A stretch of 64,000 nucleotides of DNA from Orbilia blumenaviensis (lineage: Eukaryota; Ascomycota; Orbiliomycetes; Orbiliales; Orbiliaceae). The DNA is taken from the NCBI GenBank assembly GCA_036872755.1, contig JAVHNS010000013.1, forward strand, positions 1,302,001-1,366,000, read 5' to 3'. The notes beneath the pieces were generated by a model that was given only the letters and a program-made list of their open reading frames with translations, was not told the DNA's origin and made no database searches. The position numbers were made by a program, and so were the translations under genes. Shown in pieces: positions 34,501-43,872 of the stretch. Every line of letters starts with the position of its first letter. Positions within the stretch are counted from its first letter, which is position 1.

Positions 34501-36336
34501 TTGGAAACCAGGCGGCGGCACGCCACCGTACATTGGTGGAGTACGAGATATACTCATACTCTGGCGCTGAAGATGGAAGGCCTTGAATGGACTAGCAGTA
34601 GACACCGGCGGGGGCATCATAGGTGACTGAGAGAAGTGTCGCTGGTGAGAAAATGTTGGGTGTCCGCCATTGATCTGTGAAGGTGGTGGTGAGAAAGTAT
34701 TCGAAAACGGTAGCGACGGGTGTGGCGAAGATGCATTCCGCTGTTGCAGTTCCGGCGGAATCGAGCTACGACCACCAATAGAAGGCACAGGTGATGAGGA
34801 AGGAGGCCCGAGAATATCACTGAGATCGACTCCCAGAGCTTTAAGCTTCTCTTCCCGCAGCGCATTAACGTAGGACTCCCATTTCTGTTTATCTGGTATG
34901 CTAACACGAGGCGCCTCGACTTTCGTAGGTATATATCGTTCGGAATCGGCCGGGAATACCTCTCGCGACATCTGTTCTGGGTCAGCGGCCCAGACATAGG
35001 GCTTCTCCCCGAATTTAGCATATCGCGCCTCAACCTCTTTCGGGGTAAGCGGCTGGATGGCACGATTCTCGAGTGGGACGTTTATTATCACCAACTTATT
35101 GTGCCACCGAACCGATGTCCTCGACCGTGTGACGGATGTAACAACTGATGGTGTCGGTGTCGGTGTATCTCTGTCCATGTAAGGTAGTTGGAGGTTTGAT
35201 GGGGTCGTAGGTGTTTCTTCATCTTCCTCCGTCATCCCATCTAACGGTTTCTTAAATTGTCGCCCTAGGTGTGGAAACAATGATGTCTCTGCTCTTCTAA
35301 TTGAAACTATCGTTGGACCGTCCATATCGATTGGTTTTGTCGGTGGAGTAGGTGGAGAGTTGATGTTTGAGGACTGACCCGAAGCGCCTCTTTCTAACTC
35401 GAGTTCTGGTTCAGTGCTGGCATTGCTAGGTGCATACCTCGAGCCTCCGATGCCGCTTCCTAGCGACCGCCTGCCAACGCTTGACGCCGCCATTGACTGC
35501 GGTGCGGTTTTGAAGCCCAGAGGCCGCGGTTTTCGTTTGCTGGCCCCAGGTTCCTCAGAGTCGTAGTCGTCGTCCGCGTGCGAGGAATCAGTACCGAATA
35601 TAAGGTCCTCGTCGTCGCTTTCTTCCCGCTTTGTGTTCCAAGAGAAGTAACCTTGAAGACCGGCCGGGATACTAGATAGTCTTCTATGCAAAGACGGCCG
35701 GGGTGGTTCAGGTGGCGGCGGCGGCGGTGGTGGTGGTGGCAGTGTTGCTTGCTGGGCGTTAACGCTCTCAGCGGTCACCGTAGAGGCGGACAAGTTCTTT
35801 TTGTGACCGACTAACCAGCCGGGTTCAAAAATCTGAGCTTGACGGGATTGGAGAAGGGAGTTCAAGGTCGGGGTCTTAAGATCGTCCCCAGTTGCGTCTT
35901 CCTGGTTAGTCGAGGAGTCGTCGATAGAGGTTGTCTTGTGGTCTTCGCCGTATTCCTCGCTCCAGGCGTTATAGTTTGATCCGAAAGCTGTTCCCCCAAA
36001 CCAAGTCTGGCTATTCGCAGGCCTAAAACCTCGTCCTCGAACCCACTCCTCGGTATAGCGTAGTCCGATAGAGCTCTGTGTCCAAGTCTGAAAATTACGG
36101 GCACCAGGATAAGCCGGAGCGGGAGAATTATGGAGAGAGGGGGCGTTTGAAGAGGCTGTATAGTATGTGGAGAGAGAGCTGCGGCGCTGCCGGTGGTTTG
36201 GGGTAGGAGTCTTCCGGGGGGAAAGTGGGGGCTGGTCCTCAGTCGTGTCAACAATAGTTGGAGATCCAGGTGGGTGAAAAGGAGAGGACGCCGACCTGAC
36301 CGGCGAGGGAGCGACGATGGCAGCCGGAGAAGTCAA
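28522..36336 (-). CDS. Very large coiled-coil protein, about 2600 aa
   Basis: An open frame of 2604 codons without a visible intron, encoding a protein I do not recognise by name. Order of regions: Pro/Ser-rich disordered N-terminus with a conserved-looking stretch YTEEWVRGRGFRP (about 95-110); a block around 405-515 with WHNKLVIINVPLENR and KFGEKPYVWAADPEQM; a polyglutamine region (about 712-744); long acidic, disordered spacers with Phe/Gly-containing motifs; a long coiled coil (about 1760-2365); a His/Pro repeat (about 2479-2499); and an acidic C-terminus ending FARNSPYIRR. Such proteins are sometimes labelled myosin-heavy-chain-like from the coil alone, but no motor domain is present. A cytoskeletal or scaffold role is an inference. 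The codon at 36336 is TTG. No in-frame ATG lies nearby and a TAA closes the frame about 60 nt upstream, so the true start must be in an upstream exon I could not place. Confidence 0.85.
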   Translation of the reverse strand: MTSPAAIVAPSPVRSASSPFHPPGSPTIVDTTEDQPPLSPRKTPTPNHRQRRSSLSTYYTASSNAPSLHNSPAPAYPGARNFQTWTQSSIGLRYTEEWVRGRGFRPANSQTWFGGTAFGSNYNAWSEEYGEDHKTTSIDDSSTNQEDATGDDLKTPTLNSLLQSRQAQIFEPGWLVGHKKNLSASTVTAESVNAQQATLPPPPPPPPPPEPPRPSLHRRLSSIPAGLQGYFSWNTKREESDDEDLIFGTDSSHADDDYDSEEPGASKRKPRPLGFKTAPQSMAASSVGRRSLGSGIGGSRYAPSNASTEPELELERGASGQSSNINSPPTPPTKPIDMDGPTIVSIRRAETSLFPHLGRQFKKPLDGMTEEDEETPTTPSNLQLPYMDRDTPTPTPSVVTSVTRSRTSVRWHNKLVIINVPLENRAIQPLTPKEVEARYAKFGEKPYVWAADPEQMSREVFPADSERYIPTKVEAPRVSIPDKQKWESYVNALREEKLKALGVDLSDILGPPSSSPVPSIGGRSSIPPELQQRNASSPHPSLPFSNTFSPPPSQINGGHPTFSHQRHFSQSPMMPPPVSTASPFKAFHLQRQSMSISRTPPMYGGVPPPGFQQSPQPQTWEPYNARNSPQPQPTPPVYGQQSMPPAWSPQMDMRSVASPGGFKSFSPQPPGFVDTSGMPQPQIDYSMGGHDPRPMFGRHQHRPSVQWQNLHQQAAQHHMQMQQQQQQQQQQQQQQAQLMQQQQQQLKPRLEDLVEAEEPEESSNTILPTSKPEVQRVTPIVVPVPKHGMNRLSVHLRQEMQGGKDEDEEEEIKRGPVEEIKEVAGPVKSDMVEPPVEPEIIDPVVANTSEPVPAKTLTPVEDIVMTPEPEPQPVERKASPEQAIEPVVVAEEAIETNPTSPILEEAAIAPRAEQQEVEDSGNDTDPTKPSSKFHTRENSNISNISSRLPPFLRGTPVHSRHNSQMARGEPELPNTRNHVSIPLIPAPHNLTVQGSHMNSTLNGGFRDDLSEGAQTNISDLHTNPSEPPSPGRRHFSDIGAEAKWVPDTIPRHERTTSNMSNISGQFAPVSQTQPSKLNVGAPEFKFGGFNPNAAVFSPPTAHLTPVKPAVPTQASHSRNSSGTQFNVDAPVFQPSNFTPESGKQANNSFSSASSSVSKGPLSPFSFFSKGFNPVVPAFTPPKSGPVTSMSTNSTPIFSYRTEDFISPPNTSKKSLLTQPLDPEDTEEEFGWATGGRPSFLRDDRGGKKGRFFQDRDDGDDVPMFAPSPGPLMRDMEREIERRHLEEEQERAQNASPKRALEDDDKESVVYDKLPRVPTTSSPSSAPEVLEHSSRGGVLESYVGNETDTRTEVNKSEKYLFKISSDAASFAEARPASASDHYEKRTKSDVFGVMDQEYQHLEDLAIGQALMERKQKEDIPAPSDEKEVNMKGGIVFDPDAAEFTFADGAEKEGDQVLLSSAPIAERLPMPSAQELNDTFNFMFTQENVESELADGDEDEELHLEEEDSDGLQREVQLNPPVESAFAASPSSSSESIQPAPALPEYIPPPEKAKLAVQQSHVENRGRSNAPSPASPEKINAFATSVPLSMAERGIPTIDPLEPDSDWDSLLGDNDTQDSKLRSRASFFDTRVESVVGGILETRLDPVEKQLGAIYSALQDFTPLRKKMAKREGAWSDADDEEDADDDSNNVLRSPGKRKEDKKLERIRSVVLDALATREFATPSKPVEPITNNNNGVEEIKAMMTAFIETQKQKDEERLVVIDKSSKEGRAEADESAAATVEVLQLRISALEKTLQDQQKVQEGEANAKRVLRDSISELERRLNTSAEKEKEARERADEMERKFREVEEKRNKTLTQAQMRAALLEGAHSSLQKSVGDLTVVKANLEGQLADAKAKSDKIAADMEAAVAEAAELRRVIPVLEASLEESRRLHDGSNTRLEDLQDKVIKAAAEVENKQARWRERNELQKNRIQTLETRLDTELRMRESREEEMRRLEAEEKNAIRLRIELDHVLKMKERMEADVMRMQDEEREAIRLRVEVEQVRRDNLKMEALVDRLRAEVIDKERAVVTERDSTNHDTLRVTMALQAQLEIARAETESVKSNLQAEISKIMMEAETSKERLQMLHSEAVDSKDAFIREMKTSHEVAMQHEAHQNTAKLEDQHQRYENMIEGLKEKHRRDIENAIEDIERERIFLKEQMEVQQAQQGVYTDKIEVLENQLEIAKKAAQAAAIAAQSAKSPATAHHSHHHVPHYSTETKSTPSATDNKALRESLAVLQEQLQEKEATIETQAEEIESLRKSPAAKEVEHENVFLRELLSVRIGELEEIVRQLGKPQFDKVTVRNAAIRLKANLEMEQQERERNAALSASTEPIPTTTVGSLYGFANRGLSGALGGLRKGKAKYDDPGYVSVAASSSAMARDASEQGSVQQSPSRPTSRQNFLTGLLTPPISLSKPAALASSLAKDRFAGLTGRVGSETVAPHPHPPSHPHPHPPSHPHPPPSLSSSTSTLTATASSLRIRPRAPSHSSQRSERSEKSSAFAYDEDATDNVGPSMSGQQYFVEEDEDIADALTSAQVNMGSIVDDDEDEDEDDLGVPGFARNSPYIRR
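28851..28898. repeat. 24-bp tandem repeat coding for His/Pro units
   Basis: Two identical 24-bp units (28851-28874 and 28875-28898) plus a partial third inside the giant coiled-coil gene, giving a His/Pro-rich repeat in the protein. Confidence 0.85.
34104..34190. repeat. CAG/CAA repeat (polyglutamine) in giant coiled-coil gene
   Basis: Interrupted CTG/TTG triplets on the + strand. On the coding strand they give Gln-rich runs separated by AQLM and a Met/Gln stretch. Confidence 0.9.
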
Positions 36337-38676
36337 TTTGACAGAAAAACAGGCGCACTCTTTACAGCGCGGCAGAGACCACGCTGGGGGGGGTTTAAAT
36401 TAAAAATTACTACTTTGTACAGAGGAACAGCCAGAATGCCGACACAGGAAAACGATGCCCAGGGGCGGCCTTAGGCTGTGAGCTGGCAGAGTTGTATCAT
36501 AGCAGACCAGACAGACGCGTATCCTGGCTCCCAACAATTAAGCGGTCAGCAATGGTGTTCGAGATATATAGATAGACGAAAAGGAGCATGGTTCTTTCTT
36601 TCCGTCCTTCTTTCTCCACATGGGTGTTTGCAAAAGCGGACAGAAATGGAATAAAGAAGGAAAGCACACAATCAGCAGGCAGGCAAATAGCATGCGATGA
36701 CCATGCAAAGGAGAAGAGATGAAAAATATACCTCCGAAGCCAAATTGATATTATTATTATTATTACAAGCAGTGCTATCAGCCAAAGGATAACAGTTGGC
36801 AGCAGCGGTGTGGATTCGGAACGGGGCCAATAAGCTCGATTGAAGTCTCCAGAGTGGGGAGAGGATAGACCAAGGTTACGTTGGTCGTCGTCGGTCGTTT
36901 TCGTCACTATCGTATAGATAATAATATATATTATGGGGTTGCTGGTATTAGGTCTGCCTGTGGGTGGATGCAGGTATGCTTATGCTTTCGGTACGATTAG
37001 CAAAAATATATCGATTAGGATTGGGAGAGGAGGGACATGGCAGGGCACTCCCTCTGCACATACATACTTTTTCTCCAGCATGCCCAAGCAAGTCCAGTCT
37101 ATTTACATTCAGATCAGATCGAAAACCGAGGGATGTGTGTGCTAGTTGGCTCGACAGGGGTTAAAGAACCGAGGCCGCTGCAGGAAAGAAACAGGGAATT
37201 CGAGGTGAGGCTGAGAATGCTCCAAAGAAAAAGGTATTACAACATCATAAGCAGGAGGTAGAGATGGGTATATGGGTATAAATAGTATATGTACAAAACA
37301 GATGGCAGAACAAGAAGCTGGCGATGACAAGGTTAGAAGCAGATGAAGAGGAAAAGGATGAGGTGAGGTTGATGTTGGCGTTGATGTTGATGTCGCGAAC
37401 GGGGAGAAATGTCCGCGCGCGACCTGCTCATTTCTCTTCGACTCGCCCTCTCCGGCCAGTCCGATCGTCCCATTGTGTTGTTGTTGCCCGAAACAGATCA
37501 GCTCGATTGCAACACAACACAACAACACAGCACACCCAGGTACAACACAAGAAATCCAACAGCGCCAGCCATTCGACTGATCAAGCATGCACGAAGCACT
37601 GTATCCAGATCCAGACCCAGCAGCTATCGATTAATCTAGGTATATAGCAACAGAGTCTCAGAGGCCACGCTAGGTTACTTACTTGGGTCCTACTTCAATA
37701 AAGGTAGGTACCTAGGTACCTAGGTACTTACCCAGTATATATACTACCGAGGTAGGCACGCATCACGTATGTTGCATCGGATCTATATACCCGGTATGCA
37801 TACGTGTACAGCTGGTGCCAGTTACCTAGGTCCTTAAGTACTTACCTAGTAAGTACCTAGGGTAGGTACCTAGGTACTTGGGTAAATAATTGTCATAATG
37901 TGATGTATCAGCTGCAGCGCCATCCCGAAGAACTGTACTAGGTCGTAGCCCGATCGAATAACCGTTTTAAAGTGTATATAGTATTACTGTAGTCTCGATC
38001 CCAGACGCTGTTGACCACCTGGAGGGGAATTGCGCGTTTTCTAGGCTGTTTTCAAAATACAGATCAACTTAAATTGGGCTTAAAGGTAGTCTCGGTCCGC
38101 TTAAAGGTAATAAAACTGATACACGAAGACATATCAAGAGTACTTTGAGACTTCCTCAAGGCCTCAACTTAAGACACAGGATCATAGGTTTAAATAACGC
38201 ACCAACTTAATCAATATTCCATACGGTATTTGTATAACGGCCTGTTAGATAGATATAGATATATACACTTATGCTATAGGTACTATATTAGTACTTAAGT
38301 ACTACGTATACACCAGAATCGACTATAAATAATAGCTTGGAAAAAGAGAATTTTGAGGACAAAATGTCAATATCGTAAAATGATATATCAGATAAAATAG
38401 TATTAAATGCCAAATAGTAACAAAACCCCAAAACGCCAATTGCTTCGTTATTGGTCCCGCAATTGAATTCGTAAGGTCGTTGAAGCTATATATACAATTC
38501 TCCCCCCTCCTCCCCCCTCAACATCCTGCGGGCCATTCATATCGCACCAAAACGTCGCGTCATGCAGTACATGCAGAAGAAAGCAAAAAAATTAGTGTAT
38601 AATGTGTTAAATGTCCAACTATCTCCGCCTCCTGAGAATATCTCAATTGACTCTTGGAAATATAGGGTGCTTTTGC
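36337..38676. other. Intergenic: upstream of coiled-coil gene, downstream of MFS gene
   Basis: Probably holds the missing first exon and promoter of the giant gene. A minus-strand frame at 36497-36907 contains a hydrophobic stretch but has no ATG at its start. The region 37703-37884 is packed with CCTAGGTA-type palindromes. The remainder to 38676 is AT-rich and probably includes the 3' UTR of the MFS gene. No firm coding region. Confidence 0.45.
37703..37884. repeat. Cluster of CCTAGGTA palindromes
   Basis: Two blocks, 37703-37731 and 37821-37884, consist of overlapping GGTACCTAGGTACC, AAGTACTTACC and CTAGGTAGG motifs, most of them self-complementary. They are non-coding. Confidence 0.8.
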
Positions 38677-40437
38677 TTAAGCAGAACCGGCCAGACGGCG
38701 ATCCTTACGGGTAAGCAAGAAGTGTGCAGATCCGTAGGCAACAATACCAACGAAACACATGGCGGTGGTCACGCCGAATCCCATCAGATACTTTGGCGCA
38801 TTCTCACTAGGGAAGAGATAGGCACCGTAGATCGATGCCAAGTTACCCATACCGTTCATGAAGGCGAGGGCAACAGCACGGGTCTCGGGTTCCATAGAAC
38901 CGAATGTCGAACCTCCGTAGCTCAAAGCACAGCCGTTGGCAGTCCAAAGACCCGCAGCCATCAGGACGAGGAGAACATATCGTGCGGTATAGCCATAGAC
39001 ACCCACAACAATGGCGCTCGTAACTAACGCGACAGTCATCCAGCCGGCGATGATGAGACCTCGATATCGGCTGAATTTATCAGCAACGAAACCGTTTGCC
39101 AGGTTAACGACAAAAGCGACACCATAAATTGGAATGGTCATGTATTGGGCCATGTGGGCAGTGTATCCGAGACCCTTGACGAGTGTTGGGTAGAAGTATG
39201 AAAGAGTAGAAGATCCAACTATACGTTTTTTAGAACATAATATGTTAGCAAGGCATCCCAAGGTAAAGGTTCCCACCGCTGCTAGATAGAGAATTCTTAC
39301 CAATAGTCATGTATCCGACAGTCAAGATCCAGAGTTCCCAGGACTTGAAGGCGGTCTTAAGAGCCTGGATGTGACCAACACCCTTCTCGCCGTTCTTGTG
39401 GGCAGTGACATTTTCCGTAGCGAGACGGGCAATGGCGAGTTCAATCTCTCTTGGGGTGAATTTGCTCTGGCTGGTAGCGGGGAAGTTTGGAAGAATGAAG
39501 TAAGCAACGATTGCCCAGCCGGAAGTTGCAACACCCTCGACGATGAAGAGCCACCTCCATCCTCGAATTCCGTGGGCACCTTCGAGACCGCCTATTTAAA
39601 AATAGGAAAAATATTAGCCAAAAATGCTTGCACAACTTAAACCATCTTTGGGGGAGAGGGGTTAGTTTACTTGTAATAGCACCAGCCAAAAGCCCACCGA
39701 AAGCACCGGAAAGGATGGCAGCAGAGATGTAGACGGAGAACCTCTTCGACTGCTCAGACTTCTTATACCACGAAGAAAGCAACATCATGATACCTGGGGC
39801 GAATGATGACTCCAAAACACCGACAACGACTCGGAGGCCGACGAGATGATGATAGGTCTTGATGAATGCCATACCTATGAACAATATTAGAACGACTATA
39901 CGCCACTTCCTCATTAAGTATTTCATTAAAAATCAAAGTCTTACAAATCGTGACGATTCCCCAAACAAACATCATAAATGGAATGTATGCGCTTGGGTTC
40001 ACTTTGCTGAGAATCATATTCGATGGAACTTCGCACAAGACGTAGCCGATGAAGAACACGACTAAAGCGACCGAGTACTGGCCAGATGTGAGCTGCAAGT
40101 CTTGCTCCATACCAGCGATTTTAGCATTTCCGATGCTATTATGATTTTACAGTCAGTCTCCCGAACGCAGTCGAATAAATTAATACAATCCAGTGCCACT
40201 CACTTTGTTCGGTCCATGCTATTTTAAACCGTTAGCTTCAATCTCGGAAACAGAACATACAATGGCATAGGTAACTTACTAGGAAAGGAGGTACATGAGC
40301 CACATGGTTGGTAAGATGATCAAATCGATCTTGCGAACCAGCCTCTTTTCCTCCTCTGGGTCGATTTCGATCGACGGAGCGCCGGAGCCGGCATACTCAA
40401 CGTCTTCCGCATGCTGCTTTGAGTCCGTGAGAGACAT
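38677..40437 (-). CDS. MFS permease, anion:cation symporter (Dal5-like) family
   Basis: Plasma-membrane importer of 466 aa. Exons: 40437-40280, 40218-40204, 40135-39945, 39874-39671, 39591-39301, 39218-38677; all phases agree. Exon 2 is only 15 nt and is needed to rebuild the family motif YMDRTNIGNAKIAGM after TM1. Other hallmarks are LTSGQYSVALVVFFIGYVLCEVPSNMIL, GVLESSFAPGIMMLLSSWY and GHIQALKTAFKSWELWILTVGYM in the centre, with about 12 hydrophobic segments and short hydrophilic ends. The family (allantoate, nicotinate, tartrate and similar permeases) moves mostly small organic anions, so the substrate here is uncertain. It opens the putative catabolic cluster and is transcribed away from dehydrogenase 1 across a 1.4 kb shared upstream region, which suggests co-regulation and uptake of the pathway substrate. 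Confidence 0.93.
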
Positions 40438-41401
40438 TACTGCAGGTTGTGAGGACGTGTCTATGGAATGTAAAAAATTATATTTTTTTTTTTTTTAAAA
40501 AAAAGGCCCTGGCCGTCTCGAAGTCTTTGTGGATGTTTTAAACCGACCCAAAGTTCACAAGATCGAGTACGAGGTTGGATAGGATGGGATAGTAGAGACA
40601 GGGGATCCGACCTAAGAGGAAGGCGAAACCCTGCGACTTTATAGAAGCAGCATCACGAATCCCCAAGCTCTACTCCACGAAACGGGACAGATGGTGTTGA
40701 GTAAAATTAATCCAGGTCTGGAGATCAAAGTTCCAGTTCCCCGGAGAACCGAATTCGATGTGGTCACTTGTCTTTGGTCTTAGATAACTCAAACATTTTA
40801 GGGCGGCTACACTGCCGGGCCTGTTGAAGAGAACGTAAACCAACCTCCCTTGGGCCATCTCGAAAACGCGGAAATCTCCAGCACCCTTAACGGCGGAAGC
40901 GAGCAGGCCCTGCGCATGTGGCCATTTCCCAAGAACCAAGACCTGACCAATTCCTCACCAATGCATGCGAATCTTACCCCGGATTGGCTTTTCCTTGGGA
41001 CCAGAGCCACTGTCAGTTCAGATCCCCAAGTTTTCCACGCGTGGAGTGAAGTGTGGGGCGAAAGTTTAAAAGTTTTTATCCGTGGCGTGCTCAGTTTTGC
41101 ACCGAACTCTCAGCTGGCGGGATAGCTTGATACCTCGTCTCCAGGTCCAAGAAAATACCTCGACACGGACACCAAAATGCAACAAAACGCTCTCTTCCCC
41201 ATAATTTTTCCGCCTTGGGCCCCGAGACCTTCCCCCACCGCAGCTAGATGCCTAGAGACGAGTCTTCAGCGCACCGTCTCCTGCAACAATCCCCATTGCA
41301 ATAACTGCTGCTAGCACTTGATAGTGTCTTTTACGCCTTGTGAATCTCGCCGCCATGGCCAATTTTCTCCCCTGACTCGTTTCGTGGGCAGAGAACGTGG
41401 A

Positions 41402-41419
41402 GATCCGGAGACGCGGATC
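41402..41419. promoter_or_regulatory. Palindromic CGGAT pair (candidate Zn2Cys6 site)
   Basis: GATCCGGAGACGCGGATC: two CGGATC half-sites facing outward with 6 nt between them, about 400 nt upstream of dehydrogenase 1. Zn2Cys6 factors bind paired CGG triplets; assignment to the cluster regulator is inference. Confidence 0.35.
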
Positions 41420-41649
41420 AGCATGTGGACCCAACAGGGCGGGTGCCGTTATCGATATCCGGGGTGAAGTTCTAACGTTTACTCGCATCGAACAAATAAA
41501 AAAATAAAAAAAAAAGGAAAGCTAGATGCATGGCCTACACGAAAATCGATGAGATGAGCTAACTTGCACCGGGTCTGTTTTACGGTATGCTAACTTGAAA
41601 TGCATTGTTTTTCCTATGTGTATCTGGCCTGCCGGGCCAAAGCTCCACC

Positions 41650-41658
41650 TATATATAG
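41650..41658 (+). promoter_or_regulatory. TATA-like box of SDR 1
   Basis: TATATATAG, about 160-170 nt upstream of the start codon of dehydrogenase 1. Confidence 0.4.
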
Positions 41659-41819
41659 AGAAGCTCCTCAAATCGAACCTTGACTTTCCAATAGCTGTGA
41701 TTCTCATCCAAGTCATCGAGTGACGCATTTTCCTATATACGCGCAACATATACCCATAGATTTACTTCTATTGTATAAATTCTCTCCAGTTCGACTTTAA
41801 TTAATATATCCTACACAAT

Positions 41820-42867
41820 ATGTCTCCCACTGCTACCAACGGAGCTGCTGCTAATGGCACGCAAAAGCCAATCACTGGAAATGAAATGCTGGAGGCTGCT
41901 CACCAGGCTAGGTCAAAGGCTATCAGCACACTTCCAGACGAAGGCTTTGATTGGAGAATAACCTTGGAAGGCAAGGTCATCGCGAGTATGTTAATCTAGC
42001 TATTTACTTTTGGGTCCGGTGCTATAGGAAACATAAAATATATAGAGCTGACCTATGTACCTTAACAGTTACTGGCGCCAACCGCGGAATTGGTCTTGGC
42101 ATTGCTGAGGTTTGCCTGGCCAACTCAGCTACCAAGGTGTACTCCCTCGATCTCCTCGAACCCACCGAAGAGTTCAACGCTCTATCAAAGCGATTCAACG
42201 GCCGCCTAGCCTATATCCAGACCGATGTCACACAAGATGCATCCATCCAGAATGCAGTCGATAAGATTGTTGAGGAGTCCGGTGCTATCCACGGCATGGT
42301 AGCTAACGCTGGCATGACCAAGCACCAGCCTGCCTTGGACTTCGACCGCGCCCAGATGGACAAGCTCTTCAACCTCAACTTCTTCGGCGTTTTCTCTTGC
42401 TGCACTATTGCCGCCAAGAAATTTATCGAGCTTGGAATTAAGGGATCAATCGTGAGTCACCTTGATCTTTAGAAAATAATATATACAAATCGTTTGATGG
42501 AAGCTAATGTATCACCTAGGTTTGCACTGCGAGCAAAGTTGGAGATGGTCCTAATCGCGCCGCTCCTTCAGCCCCCTACGGCGGCACCAAGGCTGCAGTC
42601 CGAAATATCGCCAAAACCCTCGCCATGGAATGGTCCAAGTACGGTATTCGTGTAAACTCGATTTCGCCCGGTTTTGTCAAGACTGCCATGACATATTACG
42701 TTGAGACCGCCCCAGATTGGGACCTTAAGATGCAATACTACGGAGGAATGCCACGATTGGCTCTGCCTCAAGAACTTGGAGGTGCTTACGTTTACTTGCT
42801 TTCTGATACTGCTTCGTATACTTCGGGTATCGATATTCCAATTTCTGGAGTTGTTGGAGCCTGGTAA
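41820..42867 (+). CDS. Short-chain dehydrogenase/reductase 1 (polyol dehydrogenase-like)
   Basis: Cytosolic NAD(P)-dependent oxidoreductase of 298 aa. Exons 41820-41985, 42069-42451 and 42520-42867. Rossmann motif TGANRGIG at residues 57-64; ANAG motif in the centre; catalytic Ser188 (TASK), Tyr203 and Lys207 (YGGTK). The acid at the end of beta-2 (VYSLDL) favours NAD(H) over NADP(H), by family rule. The C-terminal half (GIRVNSISPGFVKTAM) is typical of SDRs acting on sugars and polyols, such as sorbitol/sorbose, arabinitol and mannitol enzymes. A 50-residue N-terminal extension precedes the fold. It shares its first intron position and most C-terminal residues with SDR 2 at 51549, so the two are paralogues. 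With the nearby kinase and RpiB-type isomerase, it probably oxidises a small polyol to a ketose. The exact substrate cannot be read from sequence. Confidence 0.93.
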
Positions 42868-43872
42868 ATTAGCTGTCGGGCGGGGCGCTAGTTGGGGCTT
42901 TTATATATATAGGCATGCGGTTGGAGTTTCTTGTGTATAATATAGAACGCGTATACGAACTTCTTAGCGTATTTAAATTTTTGTGTGAATTATACCTTAT
43001 CGAATTGAATCGACCTTGATCTTCAGAAATAAACATTCCAGTCTATACAAACACTACACTAGGTAGATCTCGCAAGCTCATACAAGTCTGCGGTAAAGTC
43101 GGGCATGCATATTCCTATGACTATCTGGTCTAATTTATAAATAATTGATGAATTGGATCATTACGAGAGCAGGTCACAATATGGTTATTATAACCTGTAG
43201 GGCTCGAGATTAAAGAGATATAGACTGCGGAACATTTATGGGCGAAGCTGGATGGCCCTCATGGGTATGTTTATGAGAAAAGGAATCGATCGAATTTAAA
43301 TTAAGGGTAACCGTACTGCATTCAGGTGTATATCGACATCACTTTTACCGATTACATAGAGTGTCGTGCGGATAGCCGCTCGAGTCTCGTTCACAGGGCA
43401 CAAGCACGCAAATCACGTTTAAATAATGCAGTACGTATCATCCCGCCTATCTCCCACATATTAGGTTTCATGCAGAGTGGTGTATACTGGTATACACCTA
43501 GGTATGCACCTAAGTATATTCGGCGCCCCTGGTACCAAAGATGAGAGTCGAGTGAAGGACAATTTGGTATACATATGAATTGATTTCTTGATGGATTAGA
43601 TATATTAATATGGGTTTAATATGCACACTACCTATACACGCCAGGTGACCTCAAACTTCTCCTAAATGCCTGAACTTCGGAAGATTTGAACGCCGGCCGA
43701 CAGAAAGTAACGTAACACGCCCCGAACCGCTCCCAGTGCTAGTATAGTACCATGAAAAAAACATGCCAAACTTAGCTATGAAACCCGCGATAAACTTTTG
43801 TTGAACAAAACGACACCAGTTGACCTTCGACCTAAAACTGGGTTACGAAAAGTCCGATATAATTCTAAATAC
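42868..43872. other. Intergenic: convergent 3' ends of SDR 1 and regulator
   Basis: AT-rich DNA between two genes that converge. No gene or convincing structured element is seen. Confidence 0.5.

Larger units (their letters stand above)
40438..41819. promoter_or_regulatory. Divergent upstream region of MFS permease and SDR 1
   Basis: A 1.4 kb shared region between divergent genes. It holds a palindrome GATCCG-N6-CGGATC (41402-41419), further CGG triplets (for example CGG-N8-CCG near 40804-40817 and a CGGAT near 40980), and a TATA-like sequence at 41650-41658, about 165 nt before the dehydrogenase start codon. Open frames within it are short and unconvincing. Confidence 0.5.

Noticed and set aside
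36497..36907. Minus-strand frame with a hydrophobic Ile/Leu segment, possible small membrane protein
   Set aside because: The frame begins at GTG with no ATG before the hydrophobic segment, and its second half is of random composition. It may overlap the unmapped 5' region of the giant gene.
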